This document shows, piece by piece, positions 28,846-37,641 of a stretch of DNA of 64,000 nt. How positions within the stretch are numbered: the first letter of the stretch is position 1; every line of letters starts with the position of its first letter. Source of the DNA: Algibacter miyuki (GTDB taxonomy: Bacteria > Bacteroidota > Bacteroidia > Flavobacteriales > Flavobacteriaceae); NCBI RefSeq assembly GCF_042427745.1, contig NZ_JBHMFA010000005.1; one strand, written 5' to 3'. The position numbers were made by a program, and so were the translations under genes. Below the pieces are notes generated by a model that was not told where the DNA came from, ran no database searches, and saw only the letters and a list, made by a program, of their open reading frames with translations.

Positions 28846-28941
28846 AAAAATAAAAGTAATTTTACCTAAATTGCTTGAAATTAATTTTATACGTGCAAGT
28901 TTTTCATAACTTCGTACAAGCATAAATTTTCATTTTTGAAT

Positions 28942-30033
28942 ATGATAACGATAAAGGATATAGCAAAAGAAGCTCAAGTTTCCGAAGGTACTGTAGATCG
29001 TGTAATTCACAACCGTGGTGGCGTCTCTAAAAAAACGGAAGCCAAAATCAAAGCCCTTCTTGAGCATCATAATTTTAGCGTAAACCCCGTTGCGAGTGCG
29101 CTTGCCATGAAAAACAAGTATGTTATCGCCTCGTTAATGCCCAAGCATGATGATGCCGATTTGTTCTGGAAATCGCCCTATTTAGGCGTTTTAAAAGCCG
29201 AGAATGATGTAAAATCTCTAGGTGTTCAAGTTACTAATTTTGCCTACAACCAATACGATGAAGCTTCTTATTTTGAAACCTTTACCACTTTATTAAAATC
29301 GGAGCCTTCGGCTGTTATTATGGTTCCTAATTTCTCTAAAGAAACCAGTGCCGTTGTAGCTCAATTAGAAGCCAAAAATATCCCATACATTTTTCTAAAT
29401 ATTGACATTAAAGGCTTTAACAACTTAGCTTTTGTTGGACAAGATTCTTATATGGCTGGCTATATTACGGGAAAATTAATGCATTTAAGTAGACCGAAAT
29501 CGGATGCTTTTTTAATTATTCAAGCGCGCCATAATATCACTAAAAATAACGCTGTATCAAACAGAATAAAAGGTTTTAATGATTATTTTTTGAAAAACAA
29601 TATTCCTGTTGAAAACCAAACTATAAATCTTGAAAACTTAGATAATTCTTCGGGAACTAAAGAAAAAATAAACACCTATTTAAACGCGCACCCAGAAGTT
29701 AAAGGACTATTTGTGCCTTCGAGTAGAATTTATATTATTGTAGATTGCATTGATGATGCACACCTTAAAAACTTAGAACTGATTGGTTTTGATAACACAC
29801 CACAAAATATTGAGTGCTTATTAGATGATTCGGTGGCGTTTTTAATATCACAAAAACCCTTCGATCAAGGTTATGAGGCTGTACGCCTACTCACCGACTA
29901 TTTAGTTCAAAATAAAATACCGAACACCAAAACCTATTTACCTATCGACATTTTGATAAAAGAAAACGTAAGTTATAATGAACGTAAAGAGTCTCTTTTT
30001 GAGCATGAAAGCACAAACAACAGCTCGCTATAA
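28942..30033 (+). CDS. LacI-family transcriptional regulator of the uronate operon
   Basis: A 363-residue regulator. The N-terminal LacI-type helix-turn-helix is ITIKDIAKEAQVSEGTVDRVIHN, followed by the hinge-like VNPVASALAM and a periplasmic-binding-protein-like sensor domain. A TTG in frame lies two codons upstream at 28936, but the ATG at 28942 fits the family N-terminus better. It is divergent from the uronate operon with paired palindromes between, so it most likely represses that operon until a uronate or a pathway intermediate binds. A near-consensus box TAACTTCG at 28907-28914 could be its own promoter. Confidence 0.9.
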   Translation: MITIKDIAKEAQVSEGTVDRVIHNRGGVSKKTEAKIKALLEHHNFSVNPVASALAMKNKYVIASLMPKHDDADLFWKSPYLGVLKAENDVKSLGVQVTNFAYNQYDEASYFETFTTLLKSEPSAVIMVPNFSKETSAVVAQLEAKNIPYIFLNIDIKGFNNLAFVGQDSYMAGYITGKLMHLSRPKSDAFLIIQARHNITKNNAVSNRIKGFNDYFLKNNIPVENQTINLENLDNSSGTKEKINTYLNAHPEVKGLFVPSSRIYIIVDCIDDAHLKNLELIGFDNTPQNIECLLDDSVAFLISQKPFDQGYEAVRLLTDYLVQNKIPNTKTYLPIDILIKENVSYNERKESLFEHESTNNSSL

Positions 30034-30057
30034 CTTGTTTTTTTTATAATACTCTAT

Positions 30058-30210
30058 TTACTCTTTTTGATTTTTAGATTGCTGTATAATTTCTTTTAAT
30101 CGCTCTTTTCTTAGGGCTACTTCGGCTTTTTTCTTATTCTTTTTCTGAGCCATTAACTTAGAATGCTTCGCCTTGTTTTTCGTGTTTTTATCTTGTCCTG
30201 TTTTCGCCAT
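30058..30210 (-). CDS. Small lysine-rich protein downstream of mscL
   Basis: A 50-residue reading frame starting MAKTGQDKNTKNKAKHS and ending QSKNQKE. About one third of its residues are Lys or Arg and it has no hydrophobic segment, so it is cytoplasmic and perhaps RNA-binding or ribosome-associated (inference from charge only). It begins 4 nt after the mscL stop on the same strand and is therefore probably co-transcribed. No named domain is recognised. Confidence 0.6.
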   Translation of the reverse strand: MAKTGQDKNTKNKAKHSKLMAQKKNKKKAEVALRKERLKEIIQQSKNQKE

Positions 30211-30214
30211 AATC

Positions 30215-30655
30215 TTATTTCGATTTTAATAACCTGTTTTGCTCTTCCATTAAATCTGTAAGTCGATGTAAAAGCTCGATATCCTTTGGTGTTGTCACCG
30301 TTTTATCTTTAGTATCTTGCGCCTTATTGCGCAATCTATTCATAAATTTCATTACTATAAAAATAGTAAATCCTATAATTAAAAAATCGAGTAAAGCCTC
30401 GCCTAATGCCCCATAACCTATAGCAACTTCATCAGTTTGAATAGCACCAGAAGCATCTAAAACAGCGTCTTGTAAAATAATGCGTTGCTCTCTAAAATTA
30501 ACCCCATTAGTTAATAATGTTAATGGTGGTAAAATTACTTTTTTAGCCAAAATATCGATCACTTTATTAAAAGCAGCACCAATTACAATACCAATAGCCA
30601 TATCCATCATATTACCTTTTACGGCAAACTCCTTAAATTCTTTAAATAACTTCAT
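30215..30655 (-). CDS. mscL: Large-conductance mechanosensitive channel
   Basis: A 146-residue channel that opens under membrane tension to release solutes on osmotic downshock. The N-terminal amphipathic segment and first membrane helix KEFAVKGNMMDMAIGIVIGAAFNKVI (shown in part by NMMDMAIGIVIGAAF), the second helix DFLIIGFTIFIVMKF and the charged C-terminal helix are in the usual places. Length is typical. Confidence 0.96.
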   Translation of the reverse strand: MKLFKEFKEFAVKGNMMDMAIGIVIGAAFNKVIDILAKKVILPPLTLLTNGVNFREQRIILQDAVLDASGAIQTDEVAIGYGALGEALLDFLIIGFTIFIVMKFMNRLRNKAQDTKDKTVTTPKDIELLHRLTDLMEEQNRLLKSK

Positions 30656-30675
30656 AATCTATTTTATTACAGTTG

Positions 30676-30683
30676 CAAAGATA
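30676..30683 (-). promoter_or_regulatory. -7 element upstream of mscL
   Basis: TATCTTTG on the minus strand, 20 nt before the ATG. Confidence 0.5.
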
Positions 30684-30913
30684 TTGCTTTGGTGTTTTAT
30701 TTCTTAACGCTTTCGCGAAATTAAAATATAGTAATCGCATTTATATTATCTGTTTAAAAGGGTATATTTTGTATTATTACTCTTTAAAGGAATATTGTTA
30801 TTTTCTAATCTTCAACTTAACATATCATCTTAAACAAATTATTACCATATTCGGTAATAATTATAAATATTACTTTTTAAAGGAATAATTTTGAATACTA
30901 AAAGAAAAGTAAT

Positions 30914-30921
30914 ACATTTGA
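30914..30921 (+). promoter_or_regulatory. -7 element upstream of the SatD-like gene
   Basis: TACATTTG, 19 nt before the ATG. Confidence 0.5.
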
Positions 30922-30940
30922 TACAGAAGCATACCAAACT

Positions 30941-31540
30941 ATGACCAGCATAATTACAGGAGATATTATAAATTCGAAATCTAGCGAACCAAAAACATGG
31001 TTAAACACGCTTAAAACAATTTTGAGCACATATGGCCCACAGCCCGCAACATGGGATGTGTTTAGAGGTGATAGTTTTCAATTGGAAACACCGCCAGAAC
31101 AAGCCTTACAAGCTGCTATTCTCATCAAGGCTAGCCTGAAACAATTTAAAAATATTGATGTTAGAATGGCCATAGGTATTGGCGAAAAAACATATCAAGC
31201 CGATAAAATAACAGAGTCTAACGGATCTGCTTTTATAAATTCCGGAGAATGTTTTGACGATTTAAAAAAAGTTACACTCGCTATAAAATCGCCTTTTGAG
31301 TCTTTTGACAATAATTTAAACCTGATGTTTGAGTTGGCTTTATTAACTATAAATAACTGGACCACCACTTCGGCAAAATTAATTAAAACCGCTTTAGAAA
31401 ATCCTGAACTCACTCAAGTAGAGCTCGCTCAGCATTTTGAAACCACACAAAGCAACATCAGTAAAGGCTTAAAACGTGGCGGTTTCGACGAAATTTCAAA
31501 ACTACTAAACTACTACAACGTACAAGTAAAACAACTATGA
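30941..31540 (+). CDS. SatD-like protein with C-terminal helix-turn-helix
   Basis: A 199-residue cytoplasmic protein. The N-terminal part (SIITGDIINSKS, then WDVFRGDSFQLE) resembles SatD-family proteins and the nucleotide-cyclase-like fold seen in them. The last 45 residues carry a helix-turn-helix (TQVELAQHFETTQSNISKGLKRG). It overlaps the DUF3307 gene by four bases (ATGA), a pairing seen widely in Bacteroidota. Its role is unknown; regulation of the membrane partner is an inference from the fusion and coupling. Confidence 0.75.
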   Translation: MTSIITGDIINSKSSEPKTWLNTLKTILSTYGPQPATWDVFRGDSFQLETPPEQALQAAILIKASLKQFKNIDVRMAIGIGEKTYQADKITESNGSAFINSGECFDDLKKVTLAIKSPFESFDNNLNLMFELALLTINNWTTTSAKLIKTALENPELTQVELAQHFETTQSNISKGLKRGGFDEISKLLNYYNVQVKQL

Positions 31541-32256
31541 TTCCACTATTTATTAAACTCATACTAGCACATTTTGTTGGCGATTTTTTATTACAACCCG
31601 AAAAATGGGTGCTTCATAAAGAAAAACACAAGCACAAATCTAAATTTTTGTACTACCATGTTTTAATACATTTAATAGCCTTATTACTGGTATTACAATT
31701 CAATTTTGACTATTGGCTTGGTTTTTTAATAATCATTTTATCGCACTACATTATCGACCTGATAAAACTGAAATTAAAAACAAAATCGAATGCCAGGCGT
31801 CTTTTCGCCTTAGACCAACTGGCACATTTTATTATTATCGCGATTGTTGTTAGCATTTACGAACCTTTTGAACTCAATATTAACTCTTTTTACAATCCTA
31901 TATTTCTTCTATTTATCACCACTATTTTAGGCGTTACCGTAGTCTCTTCTATTATTATGAAAACCGTGATTTCTAAATGGTATTTCAAGGAAGATAACAG
32001 CAACCTATCCTTAGAAAATGCGGGCGCTTTTATTGGTATTCTAGAACGTCTTTTCGTGTTTGTCCTTATAATTACGAACCATTGGGAAGGGATTGGGTTT
32101 CTTATAGCTGCAAAATCGGTGTTGCGTTTCAGTGATTTATCTAAAGCGAAAGACCGTAAACTTACCGAATACATTTTAATAGGAACCCTTTTAAGTTATG
32201 GCCTTGCTGTCCTTTTTGGAATAAGTTATCAGTTTCTACTAGCTTATATTAGGTAG
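31537..32256 (+). CDS. DUF3307 membrane protein
   Basis: A 239-residue integral membrane protein with about six hydrophobic segments. The N-terminus LILAHFVGDFLLQPEKWVLHK with its conserved His, Asp and Gln is the DUF3307 signature, and HYIIDLIKLK follows. Function unknown. Start and stop overlap as ATGA with the SatD-like gene, so translation is coupled. Confidence 0.85.
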   Translation: MIPLFIKLILAHFVGDFLLQPEKWVLHKEKHKHKSKFLYYHVLIHLIALLLVLQFNFDYWLGFLIIILSHYIIDLIKLKLKTKSNARRLFALDQLAHFIIIAIVVSIYEPFELNINSFYNPIFLLFITTILGVTVVSSIIMKTVISKWYFKEDNSNLSLENAGAFIGILERLFVFVLIITNHWEGIGFLIAAKSVLRFSDLSKAKDRKLTEYILIGTLLSYGLAVLFGISYQFLLAYIR

Positions 32257-32257
32257 T

Positions 32258-32279
32258 AGTTAGTTAGTTAGTTAGTTAG
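32258..32279. repeat. AGTT tetranucleotide tandem repeat
   Basis: Five and a half copies of AGTT directly after the DUF3307 stop codon. Copy number may vary by slippage. Confidence 0.8.
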
Positions 32280-32476
32280 ATCCTAAATTATTAGTAATTT
32301 GGAAAGAAAAAAAATAGCTTTGATGCATATGGTTTAATATATATCTTGATTACTTATATTTAATACATAAAAAGCAACACTGAAAATCTATGAGAATTCT
32401 TTTATGAAGACTAGAACTAATGATTAACTATATCCGGTGCACGTTACATCCAATAAGTCACCCAATGAAAACATGA

Positions 32477-32705
32477 ATGGATAGGAAAGAAAATAAATAC
32501 AGTTTAGACGACTTGACAGAAATAGTTCTAAGAGATATCAAAACCTTTATTTGAAGAAAAATGTGAGCTTACCGAATTAAGTCTTGAAATCAGAAGTCAA
32601 CAGAAAATAATACTCGACCTTGAAGAAAAACTTAAAACAATTAATGTGTTAAAAAATACGATTGACCTTATTCTTACATACAGCGACGTATCAATTATAA
32701 TTTAA
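32477..32705 (+). pseudogene. Frameshifted small charged coiled-coil gene
   Basis: From ATG 32477 a frame reads MDRKENKYSLDDLTEIVL and stops at a TGA after 25 codons. Shifting the frame by one base at the T-rich site near 32550 restores an open stretch (FEEKCELTELSLEIRSQQK, then heptad-like LDLEEKLKTINVLK) to a stop at 32705. The joined product would be about 75 residues. Either a broken gene or a sequencing error; no family recognised. Confidence 0.4.
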
Positions 32706-32737
32706 AACATAGTGTTTAACAAAAAAATGAAACCACA

Positions 32738-33109
32738 ATGAAAATAACAAAACTAGACTTATCTAATATTAGTGATAAAATAACCCCCTACAACACTACG
32801 ATAAAAGGCACTAAAAAGTTTCTAAACATGAGCGTATCTGAATATATAAATGACGAAAAAAAGTTTAGAGATATACTAACTGAAGATGATTATCAATTTT
32901 TCTTAAATATAAAAACAAACAGGTTAGATGTTTACAAAACAAAAGATGAATTAGAAAAACTTTACAAGGTTTCCATGTCATTCTTTAAACTTATTCCTCA
33001 TAAGAATCGGGAATCCCTTCTACAAGGGAGTTTTTTGTCTGTGGATGTAAATTGCCTTTGCTTTCTAACCGCTCTAATATACGCTGACAAATCTCTTTCA
33101 AACCTCTAA
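32738..33109 (+). CDS. Hypothetical protein, C-terminus probably scrambled
   Basis: A 123-residue frame, acidic and lysine-rich with no signal peptide or membrane segment. The first 80 or so residues look like real coding sequence (for example MSVSEYINDEKKFRDILTE). The last 40 (from HKNRESLLQG on) are unlike them and lie opposite a good-looking minus-strand frame, so the gene may be truncated and fused to foreign sequence. No family recognised. Confidence 0.4.
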   Translation: MKITKLDLSNISDKITPYNTTIKGTKKFLNMSVSEYINDEKKFRDILTEDDYQFFLNIKTNRLDVYKTKDELEKLYKVSMSFFKLIPHKNRESLLQGSFLSVDVNCLCFLTALIYADKSLSNL

Positions 33110-33149
33110 TACCTTTCAAGGTATCTCCAATAGAGAAAACATCAGACAT
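32991..33149 (-). CDS. Possible small protein antisense to the hypothetical gene
   Basis: A 52-residue minus-strand frame starting MSDVFSIGDTLKGIRGLKEI, then ICQRILERLESKGNL, ending GIPDSYEE. An alternative ATG at 33164 adds five residues. Composition is like a genuine small helical protein, better than the plus-strand frame it overlaps. No family recognised; it may itself be a fragment. Confidence 0.3.
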   Translation of the reverse strand: MSDVFSIGDTLKGIRGLKEICQRILERLESKGNLHPQTKNSLVEGIPDSYEE

Positions 33150-33649
33150 TTTAACATCCTTCATAATAATGGATGTAATGGAGTATATAATAACGGGAAA
33201 CCAACAGGAAAATATATCATTCTAATGATTCCATTTATCACACAAGACTTTGGAATGATGGAAAACTTATGAATATTTTTTTATACTATGATAATAAATT
33301 TCCCTCATGAATAAAGGCCATTTAACAGATGATAATAACACGGTAAATAATTATGAAAATGGAGATTTAACATCTACAAAAAAAACATTGATGGATTAGT
33401 TCAAAAAGAATAACATTTGCCAACAACACATAAAACCATCGCAACTTTCATGCTTAGCTATTTATGTTTAATACTTAAAACAAATAGAAAATAAAACCAT
33501 AAACCGTTAGAAACAGCTACTTTACAATCTCTTATAAAAATAAAATCTCCTAAATCGATAATTATCCTACCCTTTTAAAGCGTAGGATAAATCATCTAAA
33601 ACTGTTAAAATATGATGTTTTACTTCCGAAGTTATTCAGCTAAACCTTA
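33110..33649. other. Intergenic stretch with decayed coding sequence
   Basis: About 540 bp. It contains MORN-like peptide fragments in different frames (33171-33399) and an inverted repeat TTATCCTAC/GTAGGATAA at 33562-33590 without a T-run. The rest shows nothing recognisable. Confidence 0.45.
33171..33399 (+). pseudogene. Remnant of a MORN/YwqK-like repeat protein
   Basis: Short peptides typical of MORN-like repeats appear one after another in different frames: NGVYNNGKPTGKY, then LWNDGKLMN, then NNYENGDLTS before a stop at 33399. At least two frame changes separate them. This looks like a decayed repeat protein of the kind often annotated as a YwqK-family antitoxin; the identification is tentative. 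Confidence 0.3.
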
Positions 33650-36600
33650 TTATTTTTTATAATACTTAGTGTAACCACGATAAGAGAAAGCTCCTAAAAC
33701 AGCTACAATAGCACATGCAATACCAATAAATTTCACACTTACAATTTGATCACCACTCGCATAACTATGCAAACCAGCTAAGTAGAAATTCACACCAAAG
33801 TAAGTCATTAAAATACTTGCGAAAGCGATAATAGAACATAGGTTAAACAACCAACGGCTACGAAGTCCAGGTACCAAACGCATGTGTACTACAAAAGCGT
33901 AAATCATGATACTAATAAGCGCCCAAGTTTCCTTTGGATCCCAGCCCCAGTAACGTCCCCAACTTTCGTTAGCCCACATACCACCTAAAAAGTTTCCGAT
34001 GGTAAGCATTACTAAACCTACTGTTAAGGCCATTTCGTTAATTATGGTTAGCTCTTTAATATTAAGTAACATTTTCTGCTTATTCTCTTTATTCGTGAAA
34101 ATCATTAAAAAGAGTGAAACAATTCCTAAAATCATCCCTAAAGCAAATGGACCGTAACTTGCCACAATAACCGCTACATGTATCATAAGCCAATAACTAT
34201 TTAATACAGGCTGTAGGTTTGCAATGGCAGGATCCATCCAATTCCAGTGTGCAATCATTAAAATCATGGCTGTTACAAATGCGGTGGAAGCCATGGTTAA
34301 ATCACTTTTTCTTCCGAAAAGCAATCCGAAAAGCATAGTTGCCCAAGCGACGTAAATCATAGACTCATAAGCATCACTCCAAGGTGCGTGCCCTGATAGG
34401 TACCAACGCACAATTAAACCTCCTGTATGCAATAAAAACAAGCCAATAATAATGAATTTAAACACGGTAATAGCTGTGTTTAATTTTTTGTTTTTAGCAT
34501 TAAATATTTGAAAAATTAAAAGCACAAACATGAGTGTACCGGCATACATATACCAACTAAATAGCCTTTTAAAAATATCGTACTTGTTATATAAAACCTC
34601 AGTTTTTATTTTTTGATCACTCAACATTACCGAGCCACCATATTTATGTTGTGTATCTTTAAAGGCTCTTAGTAATTTGGACGCTTGATCGAAATCTCCC
34701 GATTTTTTTGCCGCATTTAAAGTATATAAATAAGCTAGAAATCCGCTTTTTACGAAATTATTATAAAGTGAATCTTTAATAACCGTTGGGTCTTGCTTAT
34801 AATCGAAATTAGAAATCCATTTATGATTTTCATCGTCAGGGATTGGGAATATTTTTAGTGAGCGTCCTTCTACCGTATTAAACAATAGGTTAACACGTTG
34901 ATCGGCTTCTTTAAATTCCTTTTGAAAACCATTTGGCACTTGTGCTTTATAGGCTTCGTCTAAATATGGTGCTAAAATATACTCGCCTCTTTCTGTGAAA
35001 AAATCGGCTAATGTAGCATACGTTTCATCTGCATCAACACCAATCATGTGACGAATAGAATCTGCTTTTTTAGCTTTCAAATAAATAATTGGCACATTAT
35101 ACCAAAGCTGAGGACTTTCCTGAATAGACAAAAAGACTTGGTTGGCATCAAAATCTTCGTAAGTATCATACTTACTTAACTTTCGAAGCATTTCCGAAGC
35201 ATACGTATTCACGGGCATCATACGTCCGCTTAAATCCTGAATCACTAAATTCCCGAATTCTGCGGCATGTGCTTTAGGCGTAATATTAGCTGCTAAAATA
35301 GAATCAATTTGCGTTTTTGTAGGTTTTGTTGAGTGGTCGTGCCCATCACCTTCATGATGTTCTTGCGCAAATCCATTTAAACCAAAACATAATAATAAAA
35401 CGGCTAAGCCTTTCGCTTTTTTAGCTTTCACTTTTTCTAGTTGCTTTTTTAAATCACCAAAACGAGAGTGCTTAGAAAATAAAATAGCCATTAACCCAAA
35501 ATACAACATAAAATAACCAATATATGTTATTAAAGTTCCCCAGTAATCATGGTTTACAGAAAGTATAGTCCCTTGTTCGTCTGGATCAAATCCAGATTGA
35601 AAAAAGCGATAACCGCGATGGTCTAAAATATTATTCATAAAAATTTTATAATCAAAATCACCTTCTTGTTCGTCTAAAACAGTAACTTCACTAGAATATG
35701 CCGAATAGCCTCTTTCGGTACCTGGGTAACGCTCTGCCTCAAAATCGTTTAGTTTTATAGAAAAAGGTAAATCCAATAATTTAGAACCGTACTTAAATGC
35801 AAAATCTAAACCGCCAACATTAATCTGTTTAAAACTGCTATTAGTTCCTTTTCCGCCAAGTAAACCTACGCTTTTAGTTTCACCATTAGCAGTAACTTTT
35901 AATACCAAGCCGTCTTCATCATTTTTAAGAAAATTAGCCTTCTTAACAATATCAAAAACACCCTTTACAATAGGTTTTGGAAACACAATTTGCATATCAC
36001 CAATAACATAACGGGAACGCAAGTGCAAAGGTTGCAAACTATCTTTAACCAAAACGCCTTCCGCACGTGTTGCCATGGTCATGTATTCACCTTCAAAAGG
36101 GGAATTTATAGTCAGTTCATCATCAGAATGCGTGATGTTTATAGCACCATCTGTAGGTTTATTAACAGCAAATAATACATTATGAATATTGGCCACCTGC
36201 CCCACTTTCAAGAAATGATTATGTGGTCCACTGGCTCCAGCTTCAACAATTTTCAAATATGATTCGCCACTTTCGTCAGGAATAATATCTTCTTCAGCAC
36301 CAACAATAAATTTTTCTAATGAAATACTTACAGGTTTATCATGATATACACTTTGAACATTAAAGTGATTATCCATGCGTCCCGAAAAATCAACTTCATT
36401 TTCCAAAACACGACGCTGCGCTACGCCATCAATTTCAAAATCGCCATCGATATAAGTGGTAACGTATGTTTTTTGAGATAGAAATGTATTTTCAGTAGCA
36501 CCTTCACGAATAGCCATCATGCCTTCAAAACTAGCATATCGCGTTATAAAAGCACCCAATAAGATAAATATGAATGACAAATGCAGAATAAAAGTGGCCC

Positions 36601-36838
36601 ACTTTTCTTTTTTATACAAACGGAAACGGAACACATTTCCTGCAAAATTAATAATAAAAAACACCATGATTCCCTCGAACCACCACGTGTTGTATATCAC
36701 GTTTCGCGTATATGGCGTTGGCGACATATCTTGTCCGGCATCTAGAAAAGTACCTGTTGCCATAGCGGCCGCAAAAACAATAAATAAAATAGAAGTTAGT
36801 CGTGTTGAGAAAAGGATGTTGGCTAGTTTTTTTTGCAT
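33650..36838 (-). CDS. Fused ResB-CcsA cytochrome c biogenesis protein (System II)
   Basis: About 1062 residues with many membrane segments. The N-terminal third is ResB/CcsB-like with a large periplasmic domain; the C-terminal third is CcsA-like and contains the haem-handling WWD-type motif (WGRYWGWDPKETWAL) and flanking His residues. It transports haem and attaches it to periplasmic c-type cytochromes. The frame extends to a GTG at 36862, but the -7 box at 36864-36871 would put the transcript start downstream of that codon, so the ATG at 36838 (MQKKLAN) is preferred. The fused form is usual in Bacteroidota. Confidence 0.92.
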   Translation of the reverse strand: MQKKLANILFSTRLTSILFIVFAAAMATGTFLDAGQDMSPTPYTRNVIYNTWWFEGIMVFFIINFAGNVFRFRLYKKEKWATFILHLSFIFILLGAFITRYASFEGMMAIREGATENTFLSQKTYVTTYIDGDFEIDGVAQRRVLENEVDFSGRMDNHFNVQSVYHDKPVSISLEKFIVGAEEDIIPDESGESYLKIVEAGASGPHNHFLKVGQVANIHNVLFAVNKPTDGAINITHSDDELTINSPFEGEYMTMATRAEGVLVKDSLQPLHLRSRYVIGDMQIVFPKPIVKGVFDIVKKANFLKNDEDGLVLKVTANGETKSVGLLGGKGTNSSFKQINVGGLDFAFKYGSKLLDLPFSIKLNDFEAERYPGTERGYSAYSSEVTVLDEQEGDFDYKIFMNNILDHRGYRFFQSGFDPDEQGTILSVNHDYWGTLITYIGYFMLYFGLMAILFSKHSRFGDLKKQLEKVKAKKAKGLAVLLLCFGLNGFAQEHHEGDGHDHSTKPTKTQIDSILAANITPKAHAAEFGNLVIQDLSGRMMPVNTYASEMLRKLSKYDTYEDFDANQVFLSIQESPQLWYNVPIIYLKAKKADSIRHMIGVDADETYATLADFFTERGEYILAPYLDEAYKAQVPNGFQKEFKEADQRVNLLFNTVEGRSLKIFPIPDDENHKWISNFDYKQDPTVIKDSLYNNFVKSGFLAYLYTLNAAKKSGDFDQASKLLRAFKDTQHKYGGSVMLSDQKIKTEVLYNKYDIFKRLFSWYMYAGTLMFVLLIFQIFNAKNKKLNTAITVFKFIIIGLFLLHTGGLIVRWYLSGHAPWSDAYESMIYVAWATMLFGLLFGRKSDLTMASTAFVTAMILMIAHWNWMDPAIANLQPVLNSYWLMIHVAVIVASYGPFALGMILGIVSLFLMIFTNKENKQKMLLNIKELTIINEMALTVGLVMLTIGNFLGGMWANESWGRYWGWDPKETWALISIMIYAFVVHMRLVPGLRSRWLFNLCSIIAFASILMTYFGVNFYLAGLHSYASGDQIVSVKFIGIACAIVAVLGAFSYRGYTKYYKK

Positions 36839-36863
36839 AATATGAACCCTTTTTAAGGTCACG

Positions 36864-36871
36864 CAAATTTA
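36864..36871 (-). promoter_or_regulatory. -7 element upstream of the ResB-CcsA gene
   Basis: TAAATTTG on the minus strand, 25 nt before the ATG at 36838; it decides the start choice for this gene. Confidence 0.5.
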
Positions 36872-37041
36872 AGGATTTAAGTTTATTTTGAAGTGTTAAA
36901 ACTATTATAAAAAACAGACCTATTTCTACCTTAAAAAGCCCTCTAAAACACAAAAAAAGTAACTTATATCAATTAAGAACAATCCAAAACAAAAAATTTC
37001 ACATCCAGAAACTTCACCATCTTACTCTAAACCATTGTGTA

Positions 37042-37428
37042 TTAAAGACCTCGGGCTTCAAATATTTTCAGATAAAGAAACGACCCCATTTTTCGTGCCC
37101 TACGCTTTGCATTTTCAGCATAATCGCCAACAAAATGCTCATCGATGGTTTGTAACCACAAATTTAACCACAATCCAAAATGTTTCTCGGTAATACTATT
37201 GTTGTTATCGGCATCCACTTTTATATGCGTTTCTAGCGGATTACCTTTGTATTTTGTTTTTAAAAACAAACTCGCTTCCCAAAAGGTTGTTAAACGATCA
37301 ATGTGGGCATCCCAATCTTTAATAACATCATTAAAAAAAGGTCCCAAAATTAAATCTGCCCTTACTTTATCGTAAAAGGAAGATACCAATAAATAGACGT
37401 CGTTTCGTGTTTTTAAATCTGTTTTCAT
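37042..37428 (-). CDS. Group III truncated hemoglobin
   Basis: A 128-residue globin of the short 2-on-2 type. The conserved DVYLLVSSFYDKVRAD start, the phenylalanine-rich FFNDVIKDW segment, the His in NPLETHIKV (candidate proximal haem ligand) and the later HFGLWLNLW helix fit the family. Such proteins bind O2 or NO and may take part in nitrosative-stress handling; the role here is unknown. It has its own promoter almost touching the start codon. Confidence 0.85.
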   Translation of the reverse strand: MKTDLKTRNDVYLLVSSFYDKVRADLILGPFFNDVIKDWDAHIDRLTTFWEASLFLKTKYKGNPLETHIKVDADNNNSITEKHFGLWLNLWLQTIDEHFVGDYAENAKRRARKMGSFLYLKIFEARGL

Positions 37429-37433
37429 CTAAA

Positions 37434-37441
37434 CAAAGTTA
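37434..37441 (-). promoter_or_regulatory. -7 element 5 nt from the hemoglobin start
   Basis: TAACTTTG on the minus strand, ending only 5 nt before the ATG, so the mRNA would be nearly or fully leaderless. Confidence 0.5.
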
Positions 37442-37629
37442 CTCATTTTTACTGAAGCAAGTTTGACCTAAACCGCGATTTTCTACAATGCGAAGCTTAG
37501 AATAAAACATCACATTTCATGTCATATTATATAAGCTCAAAAAAACAAAGCGTTTTCAAATTGAAATACGTCATAAAATTTACTCTAAAAAATTATGTTT
37601 AATAGGCTCTATTTTCAATAATTGGTTAG

Positions 37630-37637
37630 TATTTTTG
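37630..37637 (+). promoter_or_regulatory. -7 element 4 nt from the DUF2520 gene start
   Basis: TATTTTTG ending 4 nt before the ATG at 37642, implying a leaderless transcript. Confidence 0.5.
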
Positions 37638-37641
37638 CAGG

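Larger units (their letters stand above)
32257..32737. other. Intergenic stretch with gene remnants
   Basis: About 480 bp holding the AGTT repeat and a broken small reading frame (32477-32705). The part from 32280 to 32476 shows nothing recognisable. Confidence 0.5.

Noticed and set aside
33562..33590. Inverted repeat TTATCCTAC/GTAGGATAA as terminator of the ResB-CcsA region
   Set aside because: No T-run follows on either strand, and it lies upstream of nothing that needs it; left as an unexplained hairpin.
36839..36862. GTG at 36862 as start of the ResB-CcsA gene
   Set aside because: It lies only 2 nt downstream of the -7 box, ahead of any likely transcript start; the ATG at 36838 fits better.
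36648..36953. Minus-strand frame of 101 codons overlapping the start of the ResB-CcsA gene
   Set aside because: It is the out-of-phase reading of the ResB start region and carries no domain.
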